Origin: Polynucleobacter sp. JS-Safj-400b-B2
GTDB taxonomy: Bacteria > Pseudomonadota > Gammaproteobacteria > Burkholderiales > Burkholderiaceae
Length of the DNA stretch: 64,000 bases
Assembly (NCBI RefSeq): GCF_018881975.1
Contig: NZ_JACVPJ010000002.1
Span: 124,001 to 188,000 of the forward strand
Direction of reading: 5' to 3'
Position numbers and translations under genes: made by a program. Under the pieces are notes generated by a model, which was not told the origin of the DNA, searched no databases, and saw only the letters and a program-made list of their open reading frames with translations. Every line of letters starts with the position of its first letter. The first letter of the stretch is position 1. Of the stretch, positions 22,690 through 33,703 are shown piece after piece.

Positions 22690-23217
22690 ATGAACCGCAG
22701 ACAGTGGATCATCATCGTCTCAATAAGTCTTTTAGCCCTCCTTGGAGGCGTTCTGACTTCGCAGTGGATTTACAAGACTGGCTTAGCAAGCGACCCGGCT
22801 GTAAAGGCATTTTTTGCAAATTCTTGGCAAACTCCAGACGGTAAAAGCGTCGATACCCAAAAATGGGAAGGGAAAATCCTGGTGGTGAACTTTTGGGCCT
22901 CCTGGTGTCCACCTTGTGTTGAAGAAATGCCCACCTTAGACAAGCTCCAACAAGAGTTTTCGCAGCAAAATGTCTTATTTGTTGGCATTGGCATCGATTC
23001 ACCCTCTAATATTCGTGAATTTCTCTCAAAAACACCCGTTAGCTATCCAATCGTGATTGGCGGTCTTGAAGGAAGTAACTTATCTAAGCAGTTGGGAAAT
23101 TCCCAGGGCGCCCTTCCTTACACCATCATTATTAATGCTAAGGGCAAAGCAACATATAGCAAATTAGGAAAGATAAGCGAAGATGACATCAGAAGTGCAA
23201 TTAAATCTGCTTTATAG
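22690..23217 (+). CDS. TlpA-family thiol:disulfide oxidoreductase
   Basis: Periplasmic thioredoxin-like protein of 175 residues. One N-terminal signal anchor lies at about 6-27. The thioredoxin fold carries the redox motif CPPC at 73-76 within FWASWCPPCVEEMP, and a cis-proline is present in ALPYTIIINAKG. The family reduces or oxidises cysteines of exported proteins, for example in cytochrome c maturation. The gene precedes aroQ-accBC in the order common to Burkholderiales, but a 229-bp gap separates it from aroQ. Confidence 0.9.
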   Translation: MNRRQWIIIVSISLLALLGGVLTSQWIYKTGLASDPAVKAFFANSWQTPDGKSVDTQKWEGKILVVNFWASWCPPCVEEMPTLDKLQQEFSQQNVLFVGIGIDSPSNIREFLSKTPVSYPIVIGGLEGSNLSKQLGNSQGALPYTIIINAKGKATYSKLGKISEDDIRSAIKSAL

Positions 23218-23369
23218 CCATTTTTAATGAATTTTTACTTCTGAACTGTCTTTATAATCTGCCTAATTAATAAGCAATAAATTCAGTATTTTTCACTACT
23301 TGCTTTTAAAGGTCTGGAATAATCCTCTTTTCAAAGCAATTTTTGAGCCTTGATCAACCCTTAAAAAGG

Positions 23370-23375
23370 TATACT
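23370..23375 (+). promoter_or_regulatory. Putative -10 element for the aroQ-accBC-prmA operon
   Basis: TATACT matches the sigma-70 -10 consensus closely and lies about 70 bp upstream of aroQ. The candidate -35 elements upstream (TTGATC at 14-bp spacing) are not well placed, so only the -10 is suggested. The remaining 23218-23446 gap holds nothing else I recognise. Confidence 0.35.
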
Positions 23376-23446
23376 TGTCATTAGCAGCATTCGAGCATGA
23401 AGTTATTTAGCAATTTAAGCTTAACTGCCTCTAAAAACAGGGATCT

Positions 23447-23896
23447 ATGTCGAAAAAAGCTTCAATTCTCGTAATTCAGGGTCCAAACCTAAATCTATTA
23501 GGCACCCGTGAACCCGATGTTTACGGCAAAACTACCCTGGAAGACATTCATGAAAAGCTCGGGGAGCTAGCCAAAGCCCAGTCTGTCGATCTTGGCACCT
23601 ATCAAAGCAATCATGAAGGTGAGTTAATAGACCGCATTCAAAAAGCCAAATTAGATGGGGTTGATTTCATCATTATTAACCCAGGCGCCTTTACCCATAC
23701 CAGCGTTGCCCTGCGTGATGTCTTGGCTGGGGTAGCAATTCCCTTTACGGAAGTTCATCTATCCAATATTCATCAGCGTGAAGAATTCCGCAAACACTCC
23801 TATTTGTCCGATATTGCTACTGGGGTTATTTGTGGTCTTGGCGCGATTGGCTATGAGCTAGCTCTGCAAGCAGCCATCGCTCGCTTACAGAAGTAA
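23447..23896 (+). CDS. aroQ: Type II 3-dehydroquinate dehydratase
   Basis: Dodecameric enzyme forming 3-dehydroshikimate; 149 residues. [17 protein letters not shown] (11-27) includes the catalytic Tyr26. [16 protein letters not shown] (78-93) and [14 protein letters not shown] (102-115) carry the substrate-binding Asn, His and Arg residues. It heads the cluster aroQ-accB-accC-prmA with a 36-bp gap to accB, a conserved order in Burkholderiales. Confidence 0.97.
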   Translation: MSKKASILVIQGPNLNLLGTREPDVYGKTTLEDIHEKLGELAKAQSVDLGTYQSNHEGELIDRIQKAKLDGVDFIIINPGAFTHTSVALRDVLAGVAIPFTEVHLSNIHQREEFRKHSYLSDIATGVICGLGAIGYELALQAAIARLQK

Positions 23897-23932
23897 AACT
23901 ATTTAAAGAATTACAAGAGAGGAAGCACTCGT

Positions 23933-24394
23933 ATGGATCTGAGAAAACTAAAAACCTTGATCGATTTGGTATCTGAATCAGGCATTTCAGAACTCGAAGT
24001 AAATGAAGGCGAAGATCGCGTTCGCATTGTCAACGCGGGATCTGCTGCTCCAGTTGGTCATATGGTTTATGCCAGCCCAGCACCTGCTCAAGCCATGCAA
24101 GCTTCACCGGTAGCAAGCGCTCCAGCTGAAATTGCTGTTGAGGCACCAGCGGTTGAAACGGGTTTTGTTGCTCGCTCGCCAATGGTAGGCACCTTCTATC
24201 GTGCGCCAAATCCAGAATCTCCGAACTTCGTCAATATTGGCGATACAGTAAAAGTAGGCCAAACCCTTTGCATTATCGAAGCCATGAAGCTGCTTAATGA
24301 GATCGAATCCGAGCAAGCTGGTGTGATCAAAGAAATTCTCTGCGAAAACGGTCAAGGCGTTGAATTTGACCAGCCACTTTTCATCATCGGTTAA
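23933..24394 (+). CDS. accB: Biotin carboxyl carrier protein of acetyl-CoA carboxylase
   Basis: Carries the biotin cofactor of acetyl-CoA carboxylase, the first step of fatty acid synthesis. It has 153 residues: an N-terminal dimerisation segment, an Ala/Pro-rich linker (about 38-75) and a C-terminal biotinyl domain. The biotinylation motif EAMKLLNEIES puts biotin on Lys119. SPMVGTFYRAPNPESPNFV is the usual start of the biotinyl domain with the thumb segment. A ribosome-binding site (AGAGAGGA) is visible upstream. Confidence 0.97.
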   Translation: MDLRKLKTLIDLVSESGISELEVNEGEDRVRIVNAGSAAPVGHMVYASPAPAQAMQASPVASAPAEIAVEAPAVETGFVARSPMVGTFYRAPNPESPNFVNIGDTVKVGQTLCIIEAMKLLNEIESEQAGVIKEILCENGQGVEFDQPLFIIG

Positions 24395-24459
24395 TGAAAC
24401 TGCATTCTTGATGATCTTTAGATTTATTCCAATTCACCGTTACTTAACTCAGAGCCGAC

Positions 24460-25824
24460 ATGTTCGATAAGATTCTGATTGCCAATCGGGGAGAAATTGC
24501 TCTCCGTATCCAACGCGCATGCCGCGAGTTGGGAATTAAAACTGTTGTGGTGTACTCCACTGCAGATAAAGAAGCGAAATATGTAAAGCTTGCCGATGAA
24601 GCAGTTTGTATCGGCCCAGCGCCATCCCCGCTGAGCTACCTTAATATGCCAGCCATTATTTCTGCAGCTGAAGTTACCGATGCAGAAGCAATTCATCCTG
24701 GCTATGGCTTCCTTTCAGAAAACGCCGACTTTGCAGAGCGTGTTGAGAAATCTGGTTTTGCTTTCATTGGCCCTACAGCTGCATCCATTCGCTTAATGGG
24801 TGACAAGGTTTCGGCAAAACGCGCCATGATTAAAGCTGGCGTGCCTTGCGTACCTGGATCAGAAGGCGCCCTTCCTGAGGACCCAAAAGAAATTATTGCG
24901 ACAGCAAAAAAAGTTGGGTATCCGGTAATTATCAAAGCTGCTGGTGGTGGTGGTGGTCGCGGAATGCGAGTGGTGCACACTGAAGCTGCACTCATCAATG
25001 CGGTCAATATGACCAGGGAAGAAGCCGGCCGTGCTTTTGGTAATCCAGAAGTCTATATGGAGAAGTTTTTAGAAAAACCTCGCCATGTAGAGATACAAAT
25101 TTTGGCAGACACCCATGGCAATGCCATTTGGTTGGGTGAGCGCGACTGCTCTATGCAACGTCGCCATCAAAAAGTGATCGAGGAAGCCCCTGCACCAGGC
25201 ATTGATCGTCGCTTGATCGCTAAAATTGGTGAACGTTGTGCGGAAGCCTGTCGCAAGATTGGCTACCGTGGCGCTGGAACATTTGAGTTTCTCTACGAAG
25301 ATGGCGAATTCTTCTTCATTGAGATGAATACCCGCGTTCAAGTTGAGCACCCCGTTACTGAAATGATTACTGGTGTGGATATTGTTCAAGAACAAATTCG
25401 TATCGCTGCTGGCCTCAAACTCAGTTATTGCCAAAAAGACATTGTTTTCCGTGGTCATGCGATTGAATGCCGCTTAAATGCCGAAGATCCATTCAAGTTC
25501 ACCCCGAGCCCAGGAAAAATTGGCTCATTCCATATGCCTGGCGGTCCTGGTATTCGCGTCGACTCTCATGCCTACAGTGGTTACGTGGTTCCATCAAACT
25601 ATGACTCCATGATTGGCAAGTTGATTTCTTATGGCAATACGCGTGAGCAAGCGATTCGCCGCATGCAAATTGCACTCTCTGAGATGGTGATTGACGGCAT
25701 TACAACCAACGTCCCACTCCATCGTGAGTTAATGCTAGATCCGAACTTCATTGAAGGCGGTACTAGCATTCACTACTTGGAACATCGCCTAGAAGAGCAA
25801 GCTGCAAGTCGCGGTAAATCCTAA
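24460..25824 (+). CDS. accC: Biotin carboxylase subunit of acetyl-CoA carboxylase
   Basis: ATP-grasp enzyme that carboxylates biotin on AccB; 454 residues. The N-terminal [19 protein letters not shown], the glycine-rich ATP loop [13 protein letters not shown] (160-172), the [15 protein letters not shown] segment (79-93) and [18 protein letters not shown] (about 288-305) are all present. It follows accB with a 65-bp gap and precedes prmA with a 34-bp gap. Confidence 0.98.
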   Translation: MFDKILIANRGEIALRIQRACRELGIKTVVVYSTADKEAKYVKLADEAVCIGPAPSPLSYLNMPAIISAAEVTDAEAIHPGYGFLSENADFAERVEKSGFAFIGPTAASIRLMGDKVSAKRAMIKAGVPCVPGSEGALPEDPKEIIATAKKVGYPVIIKAAGGGGGRGMRVVHTEAALINAVNMTREEAGRAFGNPEVYMEKFLEKPRHVEIQILADTHGNAIWLGERDCSMQRRHQKVIEEAPAPGIDRRLIAKIGERCAEACRKIGYRGAGTFEFLYEDGEFFFIEMNTRVQVEHPVTEMITGVDIVQEQIRIAAGLKLSYCQKDIVFRGHAIECRLNAEDPFKFTPSPGKIGSFHMPGGPGIRVDSHAYSGYVVPSNYDSMIGKLISYGNTREQAIRRMQIALSEMVIDGITTNVPLHRELMLDPNFIEGGTSIHYLEHRLEEQAASRGKS

Positions 25825-25858
25825 CTAATGCAGTTGATACGTTTAATGCGAGCATCTC

Positions 25859-27388
25859 ATGTCCTATCGTGAACTGGTATTCACGGTAGCCGCTGAAACC
25901 GCTGAGCCTTTGGGTGATGTGCTTTTAGACTTGGGCGCCTTATCTGTCACAGTTGAAGATGACGCTGCTGGTGGCTATGATGAAAACCCACTATACGGAG
26001 AGCCTGGACTTCATCCAGAAGTACAAGCATGGGACAGATCGTCAGTAACCGCCCTCTTTAATCCTGAAATTGATGCATCTGGAAGTGCAGAATTTATTCC
26101 CGAACTTCTTGCCTCTCTCAAAGAAGCAGGCTTTCATCTAAGCCCCCCTCAAGAAATAACCGTTGAAGAGCAAGACTGGGTTCGCTTAACCCAAAGTCAA
26201 TTTGCACCTATTCAGATTGGCGAACGTATCTGGGTAGTGCCTTCTTGGCATGATGCGCCGAGCGATCCCAATGCAATTTGTCTCGCCGTTGACCCAGGCC
26301 TCGCCTTTGGTACAGGCAGTCACCCCACTACGCATTTGTGCCTGCTTTGGCTTGAGCAACAAACCGATTTGCAGAATCAAAGTTTGCTGGATTACGGTTG
26401 CGGCTCAGGAATTCTGGCTATTGCCGCAGCTAAATTAGGCTGCAGTCCGGTTATTGGCACGGATATTGATCCTCAAGCCATGGTTGCAGCGCGCAGCAAT
26501 GCAGAAATCAACAATACGACCATTCGCTTTGTACTTCCCAACGAAGGCGCAGTAGAACTTGCTGCAGAAACTAAATATGACATCGTGATGGCCAATATTT
26601 TGGCCAATCCACTGCAAGTTCTTGCTCCTGCATTGGTTAATAAAATGAAATTAGGTGGAAGAATTGTTTTATCGGGCGTACTTGCCCGCCAAGCAGAGGA
26701 AGTGATTGCGACTTATAGCCAATGGCTCGCACTCTCCGTATGGAAAGAGAGCGAAGGCTGGGTTTGCTTGCATGGAACATTAAATCAGGACAAGCACAGT
26801 CATCAAGAAGTTGCTTTTGCTGCACCTGCTCAAAAAAAAAGTCTTAAGCTAGCTCTCTACGCTGCTTTATTACTGTTGTTGCTCGTATTCGGAGAACATC
26901 TTTCTCGAAATTCATTGCTTCCAGCAGTAGCCCCACGAATTGATAATTCATCGAACTCAATTTCTGTTCATGCGTTTCACCTTTTACAACGCATTGATGC
27001 AAAACTTTGTACTGCACTAGGATGTTTAGATCGCGCTGTAAGCGATTTTGCCGCTTGGAAAATAACTTTAGCTACCCTTGCACCAGAAAACGCGCGAGAT
27101 GGGCTTAAAAGCCCTGCAAATCAATCTGTGTTGCAAGTTGAGATACAAAATCGTCTAGCGATTACCGTTTTGCCACCAAATATAGAAATTACTCTGACTG
27201 ATGCAGAGGAATCTGAAATTAAATCACTGCAATTTACTCCGCAAGAATGGCTTCCTAAGGTCTGGCAAGATGCACATCCTGATTTTTTGAGAAAAGGTAT
27301 TCCTTCTGGCGAAATTCTGCAGGTTGAATTGCCAATTGCATTGCCGCAGAATGCTGCTGGCTATCGTGTTCGAGTGCTCTACCCTTAA
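25859..27388 (+). CDS. prmA: Ribosomal protein L11 methyltransferase fused to a membrane-anchored DUF3426 domain
   Basis: 509 residues, about 200 longer than normal PrmA. Residues 1-307 are PrmA: the N-terminal L11-recognition domain, VDPGLAFGTGSHPTTHLCL (144-162), the SAM-binding LLDYGCGSGILAIAAAKLG (176-194) and MANILANPL (244-252). A 20-residue linker then leads to a membrane helix at 329-345, followed by a DUF3426-type domain (about 365-509; LCTALGCLDR, QNRLAITVLPPNIEITLTD, FTPQEWL). In related bacteria, as I recall, the DUF3426 protein is the separate next gene and starts with a zinc ribbon, which is absent here. The codons at the junction include an A9 run (26832-26840). This would tether a cytoplasmic methyltransferase to the membrane. 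Confidence 0.9.
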   Translation: MSYRELVFTVAAETAEPLGDVLLDLGALSVTVEDDAAGGYDENPLYGEPGLHPEVQAWDRSSVTALFNPEIDASGSAEFIPELLASLKEAGFHLSPPQEITVEEQDWVRLTQSQFAPIQIGERIWVVPSWHDAPSDPNAICLAVDPGLAFGTGSHPTTHLCLLWLEQQTDLQNQSLLDYGCGSGILAIAAAKLGCSPVIGTDIDPQAMVAARSNAEINNTTIRFVLPNEGAVELAAETKYDIVMANILANPLQVLAPALVNKMKLGGRIVLSGVLARQAEEVIATYSQWLALSVWKESEGWVCLHGTLNQDKHSHQEVAFAAPAQKKSLKLALYAALLLLLLVFGEHLSRNSLLPAVAPRIDNSSNSISVHAFHLLQRIDAKLCTALGCLDRAVSDFAAWKITLATLAPENARDGLKSPANQSVLQVEIQNRLAITVLPPNIEITLTDAEESEIKSLQFTPQEWLPKVWQDAHPDFLRKGIPSGEILQVELPIALPQNAAGYRVRVLYP

Positions 27389-27432
27389 TTTCATCCACCA
27401 ACATCATATTTACCCTGTACAGAAAGTAATTT

Positions 27433-28392
27433 ATGTCTAGCTTGATCTGTGGCTCTATCGCCTACGACACCATCATGAACTTTGAAGGCAAATTTGCCGA
27501 TCAAATCCTGCCAGAGCAGATTCATATCCTGAACGTAGCCTTCCTTGTACCAACCATGCGTCGAGAATTCGGCGGTTGCGCTGGCAATATCGCCTATAAC
27601 CTCAATCTCTTGGGTGGCGACCCAATCATCATGGCTACGGTTGGTGGTGATGCTGCCCCGTACATGAATCGCCTTGAACAACTCATGATTGATGCGAGTC
27701 ATATTCGCCAGATTGAAAATGCCTTTACGGCACAAGCGATGATCACAACGGATCAAGCCAATAATCAAATCACCGCATTTCATCCAGGCGCCATGGGCGA
27801 GTCTCACCTCAACCAAGTCTCCGCAGTTGTGGCAGAACGTAGCAAGAATGCTAAGGGACCGGCTAAATTAGGAATCGTTGCACCCGATGGGCGCCAAGGT
27901 ATGTGGGAGCACTGCCATCAATTGGCTGACGCCAACATTCCTTTTATCTTTGATCCAGGCCAAGGGTTACCAATGTTTAACGGTCCAGAGCTTCTCGAAT
28001 TGGTTGATATTGCGAGCTTCCTAGCGGTAAACGACTATGAGGGGGAGATGCTTTCTCAAAGAACAGGTTTAAGTTTGACCAAAGTAGCCGAGCGCGTTAA
28101 GGCACTCATTGTCACCAAAGGTGCTGAAGGTGCGGACATCTACTTTGAAGGTAAATGCATAGCCATTCCACCAGTACCAGCAGCAAAAGTAGTTGATCCA
28201 ACGGGCTGTGGCGATGCCTTCCGCGGTGGATTGTTGTTTGGCTTAGAGAATGGCATGGATTGGGAAACGACTGGCCGCCTTGCTAGCCTAATGGGTTCAA
28301 TCAAAATTACCCATCAAGGCCCACAAAACCACCAACTCAGCAAAGATCAAATCGCAGAGCAATTCAAAACAGCGTTTGGCTTTAGCTTCTAA
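27433..28392 (+). CDS. PfkB-family carbohydrate kinase (adenosine kinase-like)
   Basis: Ribokinase-family kinase of 319 residues. The N-terminal signature GGCAGNIAYNLNLLGGDPIIMATVG lies near 48-71 (residue positions only). The C-terminal phosphotransfer signature DPTGCGDAFRGG is at 255-266, with Asp261 as the expected catalytic base. The family phosphorylates ribose, adenosine, fructose or related substrates; the substrate cannot be read from sequence. It follows prmA by 44 bp and ends near a terminator. Confidence 0.85.
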   Translation: MSSLICGSIAYDTIMNFEGKFADQILPEQIHILNVAFLVPTMRREFGGCAGNIAYNLNLLGGDPIIMATVGGDAAPYMNRLEQLMIDASHIRQIENAFTAQAMITTDQANNQITAFHPGAMGESHLNQVSAVVAERSKNAKGPAKLGIVAPDGRQGMWEHCHQLADANIPFIFDPGQGLPMFNGPELLELVDIASFLAVNDYEGEMLSQRTGLSLTKVAERVKALIVTKGAEGADIYFEGKCIAIPPVPAAKVVDPTGCGDAFRGGLLFGLENGMDWETTGRLASLMGSIKITHQGPQNHQLSKDQIAEQFKTAFGFSF

Positions 28393-28447
28393 GCGCTTTA
28401 TTTGCGCCCGACTCGAATCTGAGTCAATCAAACTTTAGGCAATAAAA

Positions 28448-28471
28448 AAGGGGTCTCGTGAGAGACCCCTT
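28448..28471 (-). terminator. Rho-independent terminator for the histone H1-like gene (shared with the kinase)
   Basis: Perfect 10-bp stem AAGGGGTCTC / GAGACCCCTT with a 4-nt loop. On the minus strand a TTTTTT run follows directly; on the plus strand the T-tract is weak. It starts 28 nt after the stop of the shifted histone frame, supporting that frame as the real 3' end. Confidence 0.85.
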
Positions 28472-28498
28472 CTAGTAACACTCGTCTGAAGCCGAAGC

Positions 28499-28902
28499 TT
28501 ATGGACGTGTGCCAGTTGGGAAGGGCCAAGCAGCGGCAGGATTCAACGCACTAGTCGCTGGTGCAGCTTTCTTAGCCGCGAGCTTTTTTACAGCAGAGCT
28601 CGCTTTCTTCGCAGCAGGCTTACTTACTTTTTTTTTACTACTTTACGAGCTACTTTTTTAGCAGCAGGCTTCTTTGCAGCTACTTTACGAGCTACTTTTT
28701 TTGCAGCAGGCTTCTTTGCAGCTACTTTACGAGCTACTTTTTTTGCAGCAGGCTTCTTTGCAGCTACTTTACGAGCTACTTTTTTAGCAGCAGGCTTCTT
28801 TGCAGCTACTTTACGAGCTACTTTTTTTGCAGCAGGCTTCTTTGCAGCTACTTTTTTAGCAGCTGGTTTCTTTGCAGCAGGTTTTTTCTTGGCGATTGCC
28901 AT
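28499..28902 (-). CDS. Histone H1-like DNA-binding protein, with an apparent -1 frameshift at an A9 run
   Basis: Lys/Ala/Pro-rich nucleoid protein resembling the Bordetella/Burkholderia H1 homologues. In frame from the ATG at 28902 (good ribosome-binding site AAGGAG) it encodes 92 residues: a 17-residue lead, five perfect copies of VAAKKPAAKKVARK, then VVKKK and a stop at 28624-28626. The next frame continues without a stop for 42 more residues (VSKPAAKKASS... to SALNPAAAWPFPTGTRP) and ends at 28499, just before a terminator. The tail is still Lys/Ala-rich, and I recall similar C-termini in family members. Joining needs a -1 shift or one extra A, giving 134 residues. Whether this is programmed, a mutation or a sequencing error cannot be told here. 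Confidence 0.75.
28624..28636 (-). other. Putative slippery site (A-AAA-AAG followed by stop) in the histone H1-like gene
   Basis: The coding strand reads GTA GTA AAA AAA AAG TAA. The last seven bases before the stop, A-AAA-AAG, are the heptamer known to drive efficient -1 frameshifting in E. coli dnaX, and nine consecutive A residues are also long enough for RNA polymerase slippage. I did not identify a clear stimulatory hairpin or an upstream Shine-Dalgarno-like stimulator. Confidence 0.5.
28642..28851 (-). repeat. Five 42-bp tandem repeats coding for VAAKKPAAKKVARK
   Basis: Five adjacent repeats of 42 bp encode identical 14-residue units in the histone H1-like gene. DNA copies differ by few silent changes (for example TTTTTA versus TTTTTT on the plus strand). 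Copy number is likely to vary between strains. Confidence 0.92.
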
Positions 28903-29234
28903 AGTATTGCTCCTTCACGTGAGGATTAGTACAAACTACATTAAGAAGACCCGACCACTCATTTCCGCCTGGTTTTGCAACCTCTTGGATCTGACGAGCG
29001 AGCCATTCATCGGCGCGCGGCTTGATGCTAAGTGCTGCACGCTAATGAATCCTGGAAAAAAAGCCGTGGCCCCGAAGGACAACGGCTTCTTAAATACGTT
29101 GGAAAAAATAGAGAGAATAGCCCAGGCACCCTTAAGCAAGGGTTTTCGGATTTGAGTCTGGTTTTGCTGACTTCTAAAACTATCCAACCGTCTAATCTCC
29201 TAATTAGCCAGTTACGCGCTTTGCTACTACCCCA
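28903..29234. other. 332-bp gap between the histone H1-like gene and nrdB
   Basis: Holds the histone gene's ribosome-binding site and presumably its promoter at the left side, and the nrdB terminator at 29056-29088. Open frames here lack family resemblance. A minus-strand frame without a start codon runs into the histone start; I could not support it as a gene. Confidence 0.6.
29056..29088 (-). terminator. Rho-independent terminator downstream of nrdAB
   Basis: Stem AAGCCGT / ACGGCTT with an internal GC-rich segment; on the minus strand it is followed by seven T residues. It lies about 150 bp past the nrdB stop. Confidence 0.75.
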
Positions 29235-30419
29235 CTACTCCCAACTAAGCGCACCACCGGTTTGATACTCAATAACGCGTGTCTCAAAAAAGTTTCGCTC
29301 TTTTTTCAGATCAATCATTTCTGACATCCATGGAAATGGATTCTCTTCATTTGGGAACATCGCGTCAAGTCCTATTTGCAAACATCTGCGATTACAGATG
29401 TATCTTAGGTAACCTTTGAACATCGGAGCGTTCAATCCGAGCACTCCGCGAGGCATCGTATCTTCAGCATAACGGTACTCCAATTCGACTGCTTTTTCGA
29501 AGATAGATTTGATCTCGTCTTTAAACTCGGAAGTCCATAACTGTGGGTTCTCCAGCTTAATTTGGTTAATCAAATCGATGCCGAAATTGCAGTGCATAGA
29601 CTCATCGCGCAGGATGTATTGATACTGCTCAGCAGCACCCGTCATTTTGTTTTGACGACCCATTGCAAGTATTTGCGTAAAACCAACATAAAAGAACAAA
29701 CCTTCCATCACGCAAGCAAAAACAATCAGCGAACGAAGTAGTTTTTGATCGGCTTCTAATGTTCCAGTCTTGAAATTTGGATCAGTTAAGACATCAATAA
29801 AGGGAATTAAGAACTGATCTTTGGCGCGAATTGACTCAATCTCGTTGTACGCATTAAAAATTTCGGACTGATCTAAGCCCAAAGATTCAACAATATATTG
29901 GTATGCATGGGTATGAATCGCCTCCTCGAAAGCCTGGCGCAATAGGTATTGGCGGCATTCTGGGGCAGTAATGTGGCGATATGTACCCAAAACAATATTG
30001 TTTGCGGCTAAAGAGTCAGCAGTCGTAAAGAAACCAAGGTTGCGCTTAATAATGCGTCGCTCATCTTCTGTCAGGCCATTTGGATCTTTCCAAAGCGCGA
30101 TATCGCGATTCATATTGATCTCTTGTGGCATCCAGTGATTTGCACAACCGGCCAAATACTTCTCCCAAGCCCACTTGTATTTGAAAGGCACCAACTGATT
30201 TACGTCAGTTTTTGCATTAATCACACGCTTATCGGCAGCGTTAACACGCAAGGCTGTGCCACCAGATAAATTGGCAACCTGTACTGATGCAGGTGCAGCA
30301 GTTTGCGGCGCCATTGCAACTTGATCTGGTTGTGGACGTTGTGGCTCCACTGCTACCGGCTGCGGTGCAAGGCCAGCTTTCGCCAGCGCTGGAGCAACTT
30401 CCTCTTCCCAATTCAACAT
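29235..30419 (-). CDS. nrdB: Class Ia ribonucleotide reductase beta subunit
   Basis: Diferric/tyrosyl-radical subunit for aerobic dNTP synthesis; 394 residues. An Ala/Pro/Gln-rich N-terminal extension of about 70 residues precedes the ferritin-like core. Iron-ligand helices are recognisable: [15 protein letters not shown] with the Glu and His, and [19 protein letters not shown]. The C-terminus [31 protein letters not shown] is typical and ends with the tail that docks to NrdA. It lies 44 bp downstream of nrdA. Confidence 0.96.
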   Translation of the reverse strand: MLNWEEEVAPALAKAGLAPQPVAVEPQRPQPDQVAMAPQTAAPASVQVANLSGGTALRVNAADKRVINAKTDVNQLVPFKYKWAWEKYLAGCANHWMPQEINMNRDIALWKDPNGLTEDERRIIKRNLGFFTTADSLAANNIVLGTYRHITAPECRQYLLRQAFEEAIHTHAYQYIVESLGLDQSEIFNAYNEIESIRAKDQFLIPFIDVLTDPNFKTGTLEADQKLLRSLIVFACVMEGLFFYVGFTQILAMGRQNKMTGAAEQYQYILRDESMHCNFGIDLINQIKLENPQLWTSEFKDEIKSIFEKAVELEYRYAEDTMPRGVLGLNAPMFKGYLRYICNRRCLQIGLDAMFPNEENPFPWMSEMIDLKKERNFFETRVIEYQTGGALSWE

Positions 30420-30463
30420 AACTCTCTCCTAATTCTTGTATTAATAACCAATAAGCAAACGGC

Positions 30464-33433
<2,970 letters not shown>

Positions 33434-33504
33434 GTTGCTCCTGCTTATATATAGTTATTTGGACAAAATATCATTAAAAAACAATGGGGTATTGCTGGAT
33501 TCAG

Positions 33505-33520
33505 ACACTACATTTAGTGT
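33505..33520. promoter_or_regulatory. NrdR box 1 upstream of nrdAB
   Basis: ACACTACATTTAGTGT is a near-palindrome matching the known NrdR box pattern (ACAC, AT-rich centre, GTGT). It is the gene-proximal site, about 72 bp upstream of the nrdA start. Confidence 0.85.
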
Positions 33521-33535
33521 CTTGAAGCGCGTTAG

Positions 33536-33551
33536 GCACTAAGTATAGGGA
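33536..33551. promoter_or_regulatory. NrdR box 2 upstream of nrdAB
   Basis: GCACTAAGTATAGGGA is a degenerate copy of the first box at a start-to-start spacing of 31 bp, the three-helical-turn spacing typical of paired NrdR boxes. It overlaps the predicted -10 element. Confidence 0.75.
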
Positions 33552-33570
33552 AATATTTGATAATTGGTAA
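33542..33570 (-). promoter_or_regulatory. Putative sigma-70 promoter of nrdAB
   Basis: On the minus strand TTACCA (33565-33570) and TATACT (33542-33547) are separated by 17 bp. The -10 lies inside NrdR box 2, and box 1 falls just downstream of the expected start, a logical repressor layout. The leader would be about 100 nt. Confidence 0.55.
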
Positions 33571-33703
33571 GCCATTTATGACAAATATTTATTAGTACTT
33601 TTACTAAGTTTTCTACTTATTTTGGGGTCATTTTGGTGCGGAATTTTTAGCCCTTTTATACAAAGGCTAAAAAAGTAAGCGTACGCTCACATACAAAAAG
33701 AGC

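Noticed and set aside
28642..28851. Tandem repeats considered as a CRISPR array
   Set aside because: The repeats are adjacent without spacers and encode a continuous Lys/Ala-rich protein; they are the histone H1-like repeats.
28936..29187. Minus-strand 83-residue open frame between nrdB and the histone H1-like gene
   Set aside because: It crosses the nrdAB terminator at 29056-29088, shows no family resemblance and has no ribosome-binding site that I can see.
33644..33674. Imperfect palindrome (TTTTTAGCC / GGCTAAAAA) in the gap upstream of nrdA, considered as a terminator
   Set aside because: The T-run precedes rather than follows the stem on both strands, so it cannot act as a normal rho-independent terminator. 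The nearby AGCGTACGCT palindrome also has no known match.
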